Shown: one piece after another, positions 49,770-61,110 of the stretch
Layout: every line of letters starts with the position of its first letter
How positions within the stretch are numbered: position 1 is the stretch's first letter
The notes under the pieces: generated by a model
Database searches by the model: none
Told to the model about the DNA's origin: nothing
What the model saw: only the letters and a program-made list of their open reading frames with translations
Position numbers and translations under genes: made by a program
NCBI RefSeq assembly: GCF_050948175.1
Contig: NW_027490239.1
Location: 496,001-560,000, forward strand
DNA: 64,000 nucleotides
Source of the DNA: Xylocopa sonorina
Lineage: Eukaryota; Arthropoda; Insecta; Hymenoptera; Apidae
Reading direction: 5' to 3'

Positions 49770-51500
49770 TTTCAATGTAACAAGGTTGAAATGTTATATG
49801 CATCGCATTATGCTTATCTGCCACTACGCTTCAAAAGAATGTGAAACATAGAGATGCTTTCAACGGGATGGCGTTTCATTGTGTCTCCGGTTTAAAGCAA
49901 AAGTGTTTTACTGCTTTATGCGTGGCGATATCGTATATCGTTTCAACGTTACAGTGTAAGGAGGTTGTAATAATCTACGCATCGCATTGTGCTCATCTGC
50001 TTCTGCTCGTCAAGAGAATGTAGTTACTACAGTACTATGCAATAGAATGTCGCTTCATAGTTTCTGCGCGTCAAAGCATTAGTGTACCAATGCTCCATGT
50101 CAAACGATAGCGCATCTAATTTCAAAGATACAGAGATAGTTAGTGTTTCAAGGTAGCTAAGCTGTAATCTCGTTTGCATAGCAATATGAAAGTCTGCTTC
50201 TACACTTCAAAAGAATGTGAATTCTGCAGTTTCATGCAATTGAATGGCACTTCATAGTGTCTGCGTGTCAAAACAATAGACTTGTACTACTCTATGCAAT
50301 GCGATGTCGCATCTCATTTCAACGCTTCAAATTAAGTAATTTGTCATCTTCTATGCATAGTATAATGCTTACCTGCATCCACTCTTTAAAAGAATGTGAA
50401 TTCTGCAGTTCTATGCAACGGGATGGCGCTTCATAATATCAACGTGTCAAGGCAATTGAGTTTTGATGCTCCATGCATTGCGATGCCGCATATTATATCT
50501 ACATCTCAAAGTAAGTAATCTGTAATCTCCTAAGTAGAGCATTATGCTTATCTGCTTCTACATTTCTAAAGAATATGTATGCGACCGTTACTTGCAGACG
50601 CTATGGTGCTTCATAATGTCTACGTGTCATAGCAGTAAGTTTCGAATGCTCCATGCAATACGATGGCGCATCTCTTTTCATCAATACCGAGTAAGTAGGT
50701 TGTAACGTTCTACGCATTGCATTATGCTTATCTGTTTCAGCACTTCGAAGTGATGTGAATCCTCCAGTTCCTTGCAGCAGCTTGGCTTGTCAGTTCAACG
50801 TTTCAATGTAAGTAGTTAGCTTCTATACAAGCCATTATGCTTTCTTGGATCTACATTACACTTGCATGCAATTTCTACTGATCCATGTAACTGTTAGGTC
50901 TTCTAACTGTCAACTTGACAAACTAATTTCCTTCCAAGGGCCATGCAACGCGATGGCGCTTATCAGTTCTACGTTTCAAAGTAAATAAGTTAGAAGGTTC
51001 TATACAACGCAGTTATGCTTATCTGGTGCTACATTACAAAGTATGTGATTTCTACAGATTCCTGTAACTGTACAGGGCTTCTAAGTGCTATGTTGCCATA
51101 GTATTTGACTTCCGAATGTCCATGCAACGCGATGGCGCCTTTCTGTTCATCGTTTCGAAGCAAGAACGTTGTAAGTTTCTATACTATGCAATTATGCTAC
51201 TAAAATTTCTACATTCCAATGTAGGTAATTTCTACAGATCCAAGCAATTGTGTAGCTCTTCTGACTATGAACTTCTGAAAGTAGTTGACTTCCGAAGGTC
51301 CATGCAACGCGATGGCGCTTCCCTGTTCTACGTTGAAAGGTATTATGCGTCGCAATTATGCTTACTAGTTTCTACATACATTACTATATATGTTATTTCT
51401 GCAGTTCCATGTTACTGTATAGATCTTCATAATGTCTACTTGTCAACGTAATCGAGTTCCAAAGGTCCATGCAACGCGATGGTGTTTTTTAGTCCTACAA
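49770..51500 (+). repeat. 174-bp satellite, plus orientation, older then subclass II
   Basis: Ten or so monomers, the last four (from about 50,830) of the TTCTAACTGTCAACTTGACA subclass. It leads into AT block 2 with the same junction phrase (CAATTCAAAGTTC) as block 1. Confidence 0.88.
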
Positions 51501-52012
51501 TTCAAAGTTCCACAGTTGAAAGTATCTGTTGAAATCATACTTCATGATGTACAGAGTAAATAGTTCAAATAGGTGTATGTGTTTATTCTATCCAAACTCC
51601 ATTACATCCAAACTTCTATCTAATTTTACATCATTTCATGATGTTCTAAGAAAATATTCCATACTAGTATACATATTTATTCTTATCACATACTCTGTTT
51701 GATTGATAATAGAATATCCCCACTAAATGCTCCATTACATCTAAAATCCTATCTAATCTAATCCTTGTGTCGTTTCAAGATGTTTTAATGAAAGACTTCA
51801 AAGTAGTTCATATATTCACACTTATCATATACATCAGTCAATTGAAAATAGCTAATCCCACCTCTAATTAATCCGCTACATCTAAACATCTGTATAATTT
51901 TGTATCATTTCATAATGTATCAAATAAACATTTCTAATTATTATATATACTTACACCCTCCATATATTATTGTTAAATCTAAATAAAGTAGCTCCTATAA
52001 ATACTCCATTCG
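51501..52012 (+). repeat. ~132-bp AT-rich tandem satellite, block 2
   Basis: About four units with CTCCATTACATCTAAAATCC. The left junction matches blocks 1 and 3, and the right junction (AAATACTCCATTCGGTGTAA) resembles that of block 3. Confidence 0.92.
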
Positions 52013-52839
52013 GTGTAATTTTCAATACACTGTTTTATACTTACCTGCTCCTACACATCAAATGAATGTGAGTTTCACAGATCCTTCCAACGGGATTATG
52101 CTTCAACGAGTCTACTTGCCGAAGCAATAGAGTTCCAATGTTTCATGAAATGCGCAGGAGCATCTCATTTCAACGTTGCAACGTAGGAAAGCAGTAATCT
52201 TCCATGCATAACATTATGCTTATCTGTTCCTACACGCCAAATGAATGTGAATTCAACAGATCGCTGCAACGGAATGGCGGTTTATAATGTGCGTGTGTCA
52301 ATGCAATAGAGTTATAATGGTCCACGCATGCGATGGAGCATCTCACTCCAACGTTTCAAAGAAAGTGAGTTGTAATATACTGTTCACCGCAATACCCTTA
52401 TCTGCTCCTACACTGCAAAGGTATGTGAAATTTACAGCTCCATCCTACGGGATGACGCATCGTCGTGTCAACGTGCCATAGCAATGGACCTGCAGTGTCC
52501 ATGCAATGTGATTGCGCATCGCACTTCAACGTTTCAAAGTGAGTAAGCTGTAGTACCCTATGCATAGCATTATGCTTATCTGCTTCTACACTTTAAAAGA
52601 ACGTAAATTATACAGTTCCATTCAACGCGATAGCACTTCATAGCGTTTGCGTGCCAAAAAAGTAAGTTTCATGTGTTACATACAATTCGATAGTGCAATT
52701 CATTTCAACGTTTCAAAGTAAGTAAGGTGTAATCGTACGATGTATATTCCTAACTGTATCTACACTTCATGAGGCTATAAATAATACAATTCCATGAAAC
52801 AGAATCGCGCTTCATAGATCTACAGATTCATGTATCTGT
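52013..52839 (+). repeat. 174-bp satellite, plus orientation
   Basis: Plus-strand monomers with CATCAAATGAATGTGAGTTT near 52,060 and CATTTCAACGTTTCAAAGTA near 52,700. It ends at CTGT of the next solo LTR. Confidence 0.88.
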
Positions 52840-53397
52840 TGTAACGTTGTGACGTCACAAGGCTCGACCCCCCCCCCCCATTTTGTTAGTCTTAGTTCGC
52901 TTACAACCACGCGTGCAAAGATGCGCGACACGGAACATCGTGATAGCCGTATTTGCGAGAAGTGTAAAGTACGCGTTGGTAGGACCTTTACCCCATTCTC
53001 GAGGAAGAAACGACCCTGAAGAAGTTGTCCCTCTGACAGATTAGCAGACCCCGGGTTCGTAGAAGGGCTGTGCGTCGTGGTAGCGTGAGGGACTCGACGG
53101 TGGAGGAGTCGGAAAATTGGACAGTGAGGGACACCCATTAATCAGGGGAACACTAGAATATACCCTGCGATGACGTGACCGCTACTCGCCGTCCACTACG
53201 ATGAAGAGGATGTCCTTTAGGATGTAAGAAGAATCTCCACCCTCTTAAAGCCCTAAAGAAAAGTTAAAAGTCCAGCGGCTCTGCAGGAGCCCTGGAGGAG
53301 GGCCCAGAAAGCCCGAGGACCAACGAAAGATCAATTAGCAAGCGAATTAGCGAGCGAGCAAAGCAAGCGATTAGATCCAGTGAGCGATTGTGAAAGT

Positions 53398-53455
<58 letters not shown>

Positions 53456-53962
53456 GGACGAGAGGAATAGCCAGCCAGGACAGCCTGGAAAAGAAAGCGT
53501 GAGTCCTTATACGCTAAAGCGTCTCATTTTCCTGCCGTATTTCTTTTGTCGCGTATGATATATCGTATTTTATTGATTAAATCCGCGTCAAGGCTATAAA
53601 CAAAGAAGCCGTGACTTCAGTATCCCACTACCCGAATTTGCGTACTCGGTTGGACGCGGTTGAGAGAAGGAGCATTTCGAAGTTTCGAGAGTTGTACTGT
53701 CCCGGGTTCTCCGGGTCGTGTAGTTCATCTCCTTGCTACTTTTTGAGTAGCTGGCGCCCAAGAAACTCTAGACTCGCAGCTTCGAAATATTCCCATTCCG
53801 TCGATTATTTTTGCGATTGCAAGCCCGTGAAGAGTTGTACATGATTGATTGAATTGTATTTATTGTGTATCCTGTATTAAAAATACGTTTTCAGTTTACC
53901 GTGCTCAATAATAACCCTTTTGTCGAGCTTCTCTGACTTACTGTAGACGGGTTTCTGTCACA
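52840..53962 (+). mobile_element. Solo LTR, family 1, complete, CTGT target duplication
   Basis: It starts TGTAACG and ends CTGTCACA, 1,123 bp, flanked by CTGT at 52,836-52,839 and 53,963-53,966. Removal restores the subclass II phrase TGTATCTGTATAGCG. Compared with the 24,706 copy it is shorter upstream of the (GA)n run (about 53,399-53,450), and the TATA box could not be found. It contains a run of C (about 52,869-52,881). Confidence 0.93.
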
Positions 53963-54035
53963 CTGTATAGCGTTTGTATGTGTCAACTTATCAAAGCAAT
54001 TGGCTTCCAGAGGTCCATGCAACGCCATGGTGTTT
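53963..54035 (+). repeat. 174-bp satellite subclass II remnant
   Basis: TATCAAAGCAATTGGCTTCC and TCCATGCAACGCCATGG continue the monomer split by the solo LTR and lead into AT block 3. Confidence 0.85.
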
Positions 54036-55440
54036 CTCAGTTATAATATTCAAACTTCACAATTAGAAGTATCAATAGAAATCACATTTCATGATGTTCT
54101 AAGTAAATATTTCAAATTAGCATATATATTTATTCTTATCATATACTTCAGATGATTGTCAATAGATTGCCTTCACCAAAGAACCCATTGTATCAAAAAT
54201 TCTATCTAATTTTACATCATTTCATGACGTTCTAAGGAAATGTTCCATATTAGTTGTATAATAATTCTTACCATATATTTTAGTTAAATGAAAATAGAAT
54301 ATCCCCTTTAACCACTCTATTAGGTGTAAAATGCTATCTAACTTTATATCATTTCATGATGTTCTAAGTAAATATTGCAAATTAATATATATATTTATCC
54401 ATATTGTATGTCTTCGTTAATTGCATACAAAATACTCCACTCAATGCTCCACTACATTTAAATCCTTTGTAGTTTTATATCATTTCATGACGTTTTAAAT
54501 AATTATTTCAAATTAGTATATATATACAAACTTATCATATAATTTAATTAAATGTAAATACGATGTTCTCTCTAAATGCCCCATTACATCTAAAATCCAA
54601 TCTAATTTTATATCAATTCATGGTGTCTTAGATAAATATTTCAAACTAGTGTATATATTTACACTTATCACATAATGTAGTTAATTCTACATAAAAAATC
54701 CCCCCAATTACTCCTTTTAATTAAATATTTCAAACTTGTGCATATACTTACTACCATCATATATCTTAGTTAAATGTAAATAGAATATTCCCTGTAAATG
54801 CTCTATTGCACCTAAACTTCAATCTAATTTTACACTCTGTCATGATGAATCAACTAAGTATTTAAAATTAGTGTATACATTTACACTTGTCACATATTTT
54901 AGTTCGTAGTAAATAGAATATCCCCTCTAAATACTACATTACATCTAAAATCGTATGTAATTTTGAATCATTTCAGGGTTTTTAAATTAATATTTCATTT
55001 GAGTGCACACATTTTCACTTATCATATATTTATTTAATTGTAAATAGAATGTCCCCATTAAATACTCCATTACATCTAAAATGCTATATAATTATATATC
55101 ATTTCATAATATTTTAAATAGATATTGCAAATTACTACATATATTTACACTTACAATACCCCTCTAAATACACCATTACATCCAAAATCCTAACTAATTT
55201 TATATCATTTCATAAAGTTTTAAACAAATATTTCAAATTAGTATGTATATTTCCACTAGTCATGTATTTTAAATAACTGCAAATGAAATATTCTCTCTAA
55301 ATACTCCATTGCATCTACAATACTATCTAAATTTCAATCATTTCATGATATTTTAAATAAAAATTCCTAATTAGTATGTATACTTACACTCTTCATATAT
55401 TATAGTTAATTCTAATTAGAATAGCCCCTATAAATACGCC
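54036..55440 (+). repeat. ~132-bp AT-rich tandem satellite, block 3 (longest)
   Basis: About ten to eleven units of the same AT-rich repeat. The left junction (ATATTCAAACTTCACAATT) aligns with those of blocks 1 and 2. One unit near 54,690-54,730 has an internal deletion. Confidence 0.92.
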
Positions 55441-55745
55441 ATTAACTGTAATTTCCAATGCATTGCATTATGCTTATCTGCTCCTACACATCAATGGAAT
55501 GTGAGTTTAACAGTTCCCTCCAACAGGATTGCGCTTCGTTGTGTCTACGTTTCAAAGCATTAGAGTCCTAATGCACCATGAAATGTGGTGGCGCATCTCG
55601 TTTCATAGTTTCAACATAAGTAAGTTATAATGTTCTAGGCAACGCATTATACTCATCTGCTTGCAGAGTTCAAAGGAAAGTGAATGCCACAGGACTTTGC
55701 AACGGCGCTTTGTAGTACCTTGCGATTCGAAAGAGCAGCATTGGT
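55441..55745 (+). repeat. 174-bp satellite, plus orientation
   Basis: GTAATTTCCAATGCATTGCA, then CTTATCTGCTCCTACACATC, as after block 2. Orientation reverses near 55,745. Confidence 0.85.
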
Positions 55746-56235
55746 AACGTAGATCTAGGTAAGCATGATTACGTTGTACAGAATCTTACAACTTACATAC
55801 TTTGAAACGTAGATCTGCGAAGCGCCATCGTCTTGCATGGACCTTTGGAAGTCAATTTGTTTGACAAGCTGGCACTCCGAAGCGCTATACAGTCACATGC
55901 GTCTGTAAAAATTAAATATATTGTAATGTAGAACCCAGGAAACAAATTGTATTGTATAGAACCTTACATCTTACTTACTTTGAAACGCAGACCTGAGAAG
56001 CGCGATCGCGTTAGATGGACCATTGGAAATCAATTAGAATGACAAGTTCACGTTCAGAAGCGCCATACAATTTCATGGATATGTAGAAAATATATGCTGT
56101 TTAATGCAGCACAAGATAAGCAAGACTGCGTTGTATAAAACCTTACAACTTACTTACTTCGAAACGTAGAACTGAAAAGCGCTATCGCGTTGCACAAACA
56201 TTTGGATGCCAATTACATTGGCAAGTTTACACCCA
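55746..56235 (-). repeat. 174-bp satellite subclass II, minus orientation
   Basis: Three monomers with TTACTTTGAAACGCAGACCT and GACAAGTTCACGTTCAGAAG phrases, the complement of subclass II. Confidence 0.85.
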
Positions 56236-56450
56236 AGACTTCTTATACTATGTAGCTTTTGGGTGGTGGGGCAAAGACTTCAATCTTATTTCTTGGGAAT
56301 CAGGGTGTCAACAGGATGCGTTCCAGTGAGGTGATGACTCTAATCTTATTGATTGGTAATAATGTCTTCAATCTTATTTCTTGAAAATGAAGTATCAACA
56401 GGATGCGTGCTAGTAAGGTGACGCTAGTTTACTTATTGATACCTCTAGTT
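56236..56450. repeat. Spacer with two copies of an ~88-bp direct repeat
   Basis: TTCAATCTTATTTCTTG starts at 56,279 and again at 56,367, each followed by a TCAACAGGATGCGT phrase. It separates minus from plus satellite. Confidence 0.75.
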
Positions 56451-57905
56451 GAGAATGTATTTGACATCACATAACCAATTAGTAAGGTTCTATGCAAACA
56501 ACAACGATGCTTACTTGGTTCTACATTACATTTGCATGCAATTTCGTCAGATCCATGTAATAGTTAGCTCTTCTAACTGTAAACTTGACAAAGTAACTTC
56601 CAAAGGTCGATGCAATGGGATGGCACTCCTTAGTTCTACGTTTCGAAGCAAGTCAGTTGTAAGATTCTATACAACGCAGTTATGCTTATCTGGTGCCACA
56701 ATACAAGGTATACAATCTCTATAGCTCCATGTAGCTGCACCGCTATTCTAAGTGCCATCTTTTCAAAGTGATTGTCTTGCAATGGTCCATTCAATGCAAT
56801 ATCGCATCTCATTTTAAAACTTTAAAGTAAGTACGTTGTAATGATCCATGACATTCATTAAGCTTATCAGCTTATACGCTTCAAAAGAATGTGAATTCCA
56901 CAGGTTCTTGCAACAGGATTGCAATTCGTAATGTCTACTTGCCAGATCAATATAATTCTACTGCTCCAATCAATGTGATGGCGCATCTCATTTCGGCGTT
57001 TTAAAATAAGTAAGTTGTGATGTTCTGTGCAACAGATTAAGCTTATCTAATTCTACACATTCAAGACAATGTAAATTACACAGTTATATGCAACGGCACG
57101 GGGCATGATGCTGACTACGTATCAAAGCAGTGGAGTTCTGTTGCACCATACAATGCGATTGCACATCTCATTTCAACGTTTCAACATATTTCATACTCAT
57201 TTCAGCGTATTTGTATACTCATTTCAACGTGAAAAGGCTGTAACCTTCTATGCATAGCATTATGCTTGTCTGCTTTGACACTTCTAAGGAATGTGAATTC
57301 TACACTTCCATGCGAAGAGATGGCGCTTCACAGTATGTTCGTGTCAAACCAAATGAGGCTTAATGCTGCATGCAATGCGATAGCGCACTCCATTTTAATG
57401 TATCGAAGTAAGTAAGTTGTAATCTTCTATGCACAACATTATGCTTATCTGCTTCCACACTTCAGAAGAATGTGAATTCTACAGTTCCATGCATTGGAAT
57501 GGGGCTCCGCAGTGTTCACATATCACAGTAATGGAGTTCCAATGCTCCATGCAATACAATGGGAAATCTCATTCCAACGATTCAATGTAAGTAAGTTGTA
57601 ACATTCTATGCATAGCATTATGCTTATCAGCTTCTACAACTGAATAGAATGTTAATTATACAGTTCCTTGCAACGTGATAGCTCTTCATAGTGTGTGCTT
57701 TTCAGAACAATAGAGTTTCGAATGTTCCATGAATTGCGATGACACATTTCATTTCAACGTTTCAAAGTAAGTTAGTCATAATGTTCTATTCACTATGCTT
57801 ATTGGCACACTATACCTCAAAAGAATGTGGATTCCACTGTTTCTAGCAAGTGAATTGCGCTTCATGATCTCTAGGTGTCAGAGTACTATAGCTGTTATGC
57901 ATAAC
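56451..57905 (+). repeat. 174-bp satellite, plus orientation
   Basis: It begins with subclass II monomers and continues as the older CACTTCAGAAGAATGTGAAT type. It ends at a hairpin at 57,890-57,928. Confidence 0.88.
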
Positions 57906-57928
57906 GCGAAGCATAAAACATAACAGCT
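57890..57928. repeat. Hairpin at satellite orientation switch
   Basis: AGCTGTTATG (57,890-57,899) pairs with CATAACAGCT (57,919-57,928) around a 19-base loop, exactly where plus monomers give way to minus monomers. Confidence 0.75.
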
Positions 57929-58255
57929 TGTTCCACCAACCATCGCATTACATGGAGCACTAAGATTCTACTGCTTAGGCACGTGGGCTCCATGATGCGC
58001 CATTTCGTTGCAACGAACTGTAGAATTCCATTCCTTTGGTGTGTGGAAGCGTATAAGCTTCTACATGCGTTGTCTATAAGATTACAACATACTTACTTTG
58101 ATACGTTGAAATGAGATGCGCTATTGCATTGCATGGAGCATTGGAATGCTTTTGCTTTGATACGTGGACACTAGGAAGCGCCATTCCGCTGAAAGGAACT
58201 ATAGAATTCGCATGCATTGCGTAATGCATGCATAATGCGTCATATGAAATGTGTG
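57929..58255 (-). repeat. 174-bp satellite, minus orientation
   Basis: Two monomers with GATACGTTGAAATGAGATGC. It ends at the Gypsy relic. Confidence 0.85.
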
Positions 58256-58825
58256 GAGCGGTTCGGAATTTGATTTTTCTATTTGGTTGTACTTTCAGAA
58301 AAACTGCAAGGTTCATGCGTACGTTTCACTTTGTACGCGTCTTCACTCGCCAAGCCTTCAAGAATGTCTGAACTCTCCTTGACAGCCGAATCATTTGTTT
58401 CTTTTGCTTCTTTATGCGTTTTCCGTGATTCCTCGCGAATTGGAGCCTTACATGTGTGCGTAGTGAAACGGTATCAAAACACTCTCGTATACAACACGTA
58501 TGTATCTTATATTCTTAACAGTGAGAACCTAACCAGGAAGAAAATACATCAATAACTGTAATAGGTGACCATTTCACCTTATACAATGAATTCAACTTAA
58601 TTCCTCTATTGTCTTTAAATTGCGCAATAAATGAAACTAACTTTTTGCGATAGTTTAATGGACATTGTGAAAATTGTAACAATAGATATCTATTTAGATT
58701 AAGAATATAAATTATTTTATTCCTATCTTATATATACTATATATCTCTTACTACTATGTTATTAGCTACCTTATTCTAACCCTACTACTAATATCCTTAA
58801 AATTGGTGCCATACTCGGTAGTGAC
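58256..58825. other. Unassigned AT-rich DNA next to Gypsy integrase relic
   Basis: It lies downstream of the integrase on the minus strand and may be the element's 3' untranslated region or LTR. No terminal repeat or frame could be supported. The 90-codon plus-strand frame (58,283-58,555) was not recognised. Confidence 0.3.
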
Positions 58826-58829
58826 ATTG

Positions 58830-59640
58830 TATTTTTGTTGGTGTCCTCTAATACGTACCTTCGTTTTAACCTATCTATCGTTATCCCGACGTCTTTTTCG
58901 CATATTCTTACTTCGAAAATTTTTTTGCTTCTAGATATTACATTGAAGGGTACTTCTTACGGATTTTGCAACGGTCTTTTGACAGACGTACGAAGGCGTG
59001 TGAGGTGGTTATCAAGTCTTTAATTACAAATACCTTCTATTCGCCGTGTCTCGATGCTTCGACTGGGCAAATCTTTCTAAAGTAAGCCTGTAATTGTCTA
59101 ATTGCTTCGGCGAGTTCTATCTCATTACCGGTCGTTGCAGGGAAATACTCGGACGGCAAGCGGAGATTCTCGCCGTATGCCAACTCTGCGGCTGATGTTG
59201 CTAGGTCTTTGCGATAGGCCGTTCGAATGCCTAGCAAGGCTACAGGCAAAGCATCGGCCCAGGTCTTGTCATCGTGGCACTTCAATACTGCTTCTAATTG
59301 CCTGTGAAAGCCTTCCACAAGGCCCTTTTCGCCGGGATAATACGCGGTCATTTTAATATGATTTGCTCTTAATATTGCATTCAAACGATGGAATAACTGC
59401 GGCGTCCCAACACTCGTGACCCACCCCGCGACGAATTCTTTCTTCGTTGCGGGATCGGTGACGAACAGGCGGCGAGTCGCTGGACCCTTACTGGTTGCCG
59501 CGTTCATTAACATCCCTCCTCGTTTCGCGAAAGGAAACTGCACAGCGAACAGCACCGCGTGCATGAGGTTCCAAATTTTCAGTGGTACCAACAATGCTTG
59601 AGCTTGGCTGGTGAACTACTGCGAGTAGCAATCTTCAAAC
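58830..59640 (-). pseudogene. Ty3/Gypsy-type integrase C-terminal half (broken)
   Basis: Integrase joins retrotransposon DNA to the host chromosome. The open part (59,594-59,037, minus strand) has FVAGWVTSVGTP, MTAYYPGEKGLVEGFHRQL (keeping the catalytic Glu of the D,D-35-E core), CHDDKTWADALPVALLGIRT and a following AELAYGENLRLPSE segment typical of insect Gypsy elements. The stretch between GTP and TAY is about ten residues shorter than usual, and the second catalytic Asp region is gone. Beyond the stop at 59,037 the C-terminal domain goes on in other frames: SHAFVRLSKDR near 59,000 and ITIDRLKRRYVLEDT near 58,860. Protease, reverse transcriptase and LTRs were not found. Confidence 0.85.
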
Positions 59641-59779
59641 TCGAGCGTCGGCTGCAGAATCTCGTGTCTGGACGCAAATTTGAGAACGAAATTTTCGATG
59701 CTCTGATATTTCGAGCTTAAATCTTTCCAGTCGTTTTAATAAGAGCTCGGTGGCACTGCTCGGGGTTATGCCAGCTACC
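59641..59779. other. Junction between Gypsy relic and 545-bp repeats
   Basis: Probably further Gypsy internal sequence on the minus strand. I see no terminal structure. Confidence 0.3.
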
Positions 59780-61076
59780 TGCCAGCCTCAGTCTTATTCA
59801 ATTTTGCTCTATGAATGTGGGTCAGAATAGTTTGGGCAAATCGATAGATGCACCATTACCAGATGCAGTATTATTCAATAACGCCAGAGCCCCGTTAGCT
59901 ACCGGGCAAGGCCGGCGCCCAGGTTCCACCACTAGGAGGTGGGGATGGGTACTTCCTGGACACCCAGGTTCTGGAACCCCCGTGCAGGCGAGATATTTTA
60001 GTGTCTGCTCTACACCCGGACGGTGATCAAGCGCGGTTCCTGAGCCGTACGGCTATACCCTGACGGAATCTACCATCTACCAACCAGTTACTCCCACCTC
60101 ACTGAAAGGGGCGATGGAAAAATCCAGATGTGCCGGGGCGCCTTTCCCACCGGGCGAGTCCTTCAGCTACTCCGTCGGAGAGGACGAATCCTAACCACCG
60201 GAGCACCCACGGGGAACCTCGGGGAGGCGAACTCGCTACGTGTACGCGAACACGCTCACTCTGACCCTTTTTGAATTATTAAGCATCAGTTTGGCCAAAT
60301 TTATAGATGCTCCAGACTGCCTGCTCAGTCTATTCATTTTTGCTCTACGAAAACGATTCGGATTATTTTGGGCAATCGTTGATGCACCAAACCTCCGAGT
60401 CTTAAATTAATTCGATTTGGTATGGTAGCCCCAGAGCCCCGTTAGCCACCGGGCAAGCCCGGCGCCCAGGTTCCACCACGAGGAGGTGGGGATGGGTACT
60501 TCCTGGACACCCAGGTTCTGGAACCCGTGCAGACGAGATTTATTGTCTGCCCTACACCAGGACGGTGATCAGGCGTGCTTCCTCACCCAGACGGGTATAC
60601 GCGACGTAATCTAGCCTCTACCTCCCAGGGTACTCCCACCTCACTGAAACGGGCGATGGAAAAATCCAGATGTGCCGGGGCGCCCTTCCCACCGGGCGAG
60701 TCCTTCAGCTACTCCGTCGGAGAGGACGAATCCTAACCGCCGGAGCACCCACGGGGAACCTCGGGGAGGCGAACTCGCTACGTGTACGCGAACACGCTCA
60801 CTCTGACCCTTTTTGAATATTAAGCATCAGTTTGGCCAAATTTATAGATGCTCCAGACTGCCTGCTCAGTCAATTCATGTTTGCTCTACGAAAAGGATTC
60901 GGACTATTTTGGGCAATCGATGATGCACCAAACCTCCGAGTCTTAAACGAATTCGATTTGGGTATGGTAGCCCCAGAGCCCCGTTAGCCACCGGGCAAGC
61001 CCGGCGCCCAGGTTCCACCACGAGGAGGTGGGGATGGGTACTTCCTGGACACCCAGGTTCTGGAACCGCCGTGCAG
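59780..61076 (+). repeat. ~545-bp tandem repeat, about 2.4 copies
   Basis: GGCGCCCAGGTTCCACCAC starts at 59,914, 60,461 and 61,003, spacings 547 and 542. The units are GC-richer than their surroundings. The last two are closely alike (CATGGAGGC-type differences are rare), while the first is diverged. Open frames are fortuitous. Confidence 0.92.
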
Positions 61077-61110
61077 ACGAGATATACATAACACATTACA
61101 TTGATATTAC
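61077..61110 (-). repeat. 174-bp satellite sliver
   Basis: GACGAGATATACATAACACA joins the 545-bp repeat to LTR family 2 and carries the TTAC target at its end. Confidence 0.8.

Noticed and set aside
53399..53450. Long GA microsatellite as an independent feature
   Set aside because: A purine run occurs at the same position in the LTR copies at 25.5 kb and, as CT, at 38.6 kb. It is part of the LTR.
58283..58555. 90-codon plus-strand frame downstream of the Gypsy integrase
   Set aside because: Opposite to the element's coding strand, with no recognised motif.
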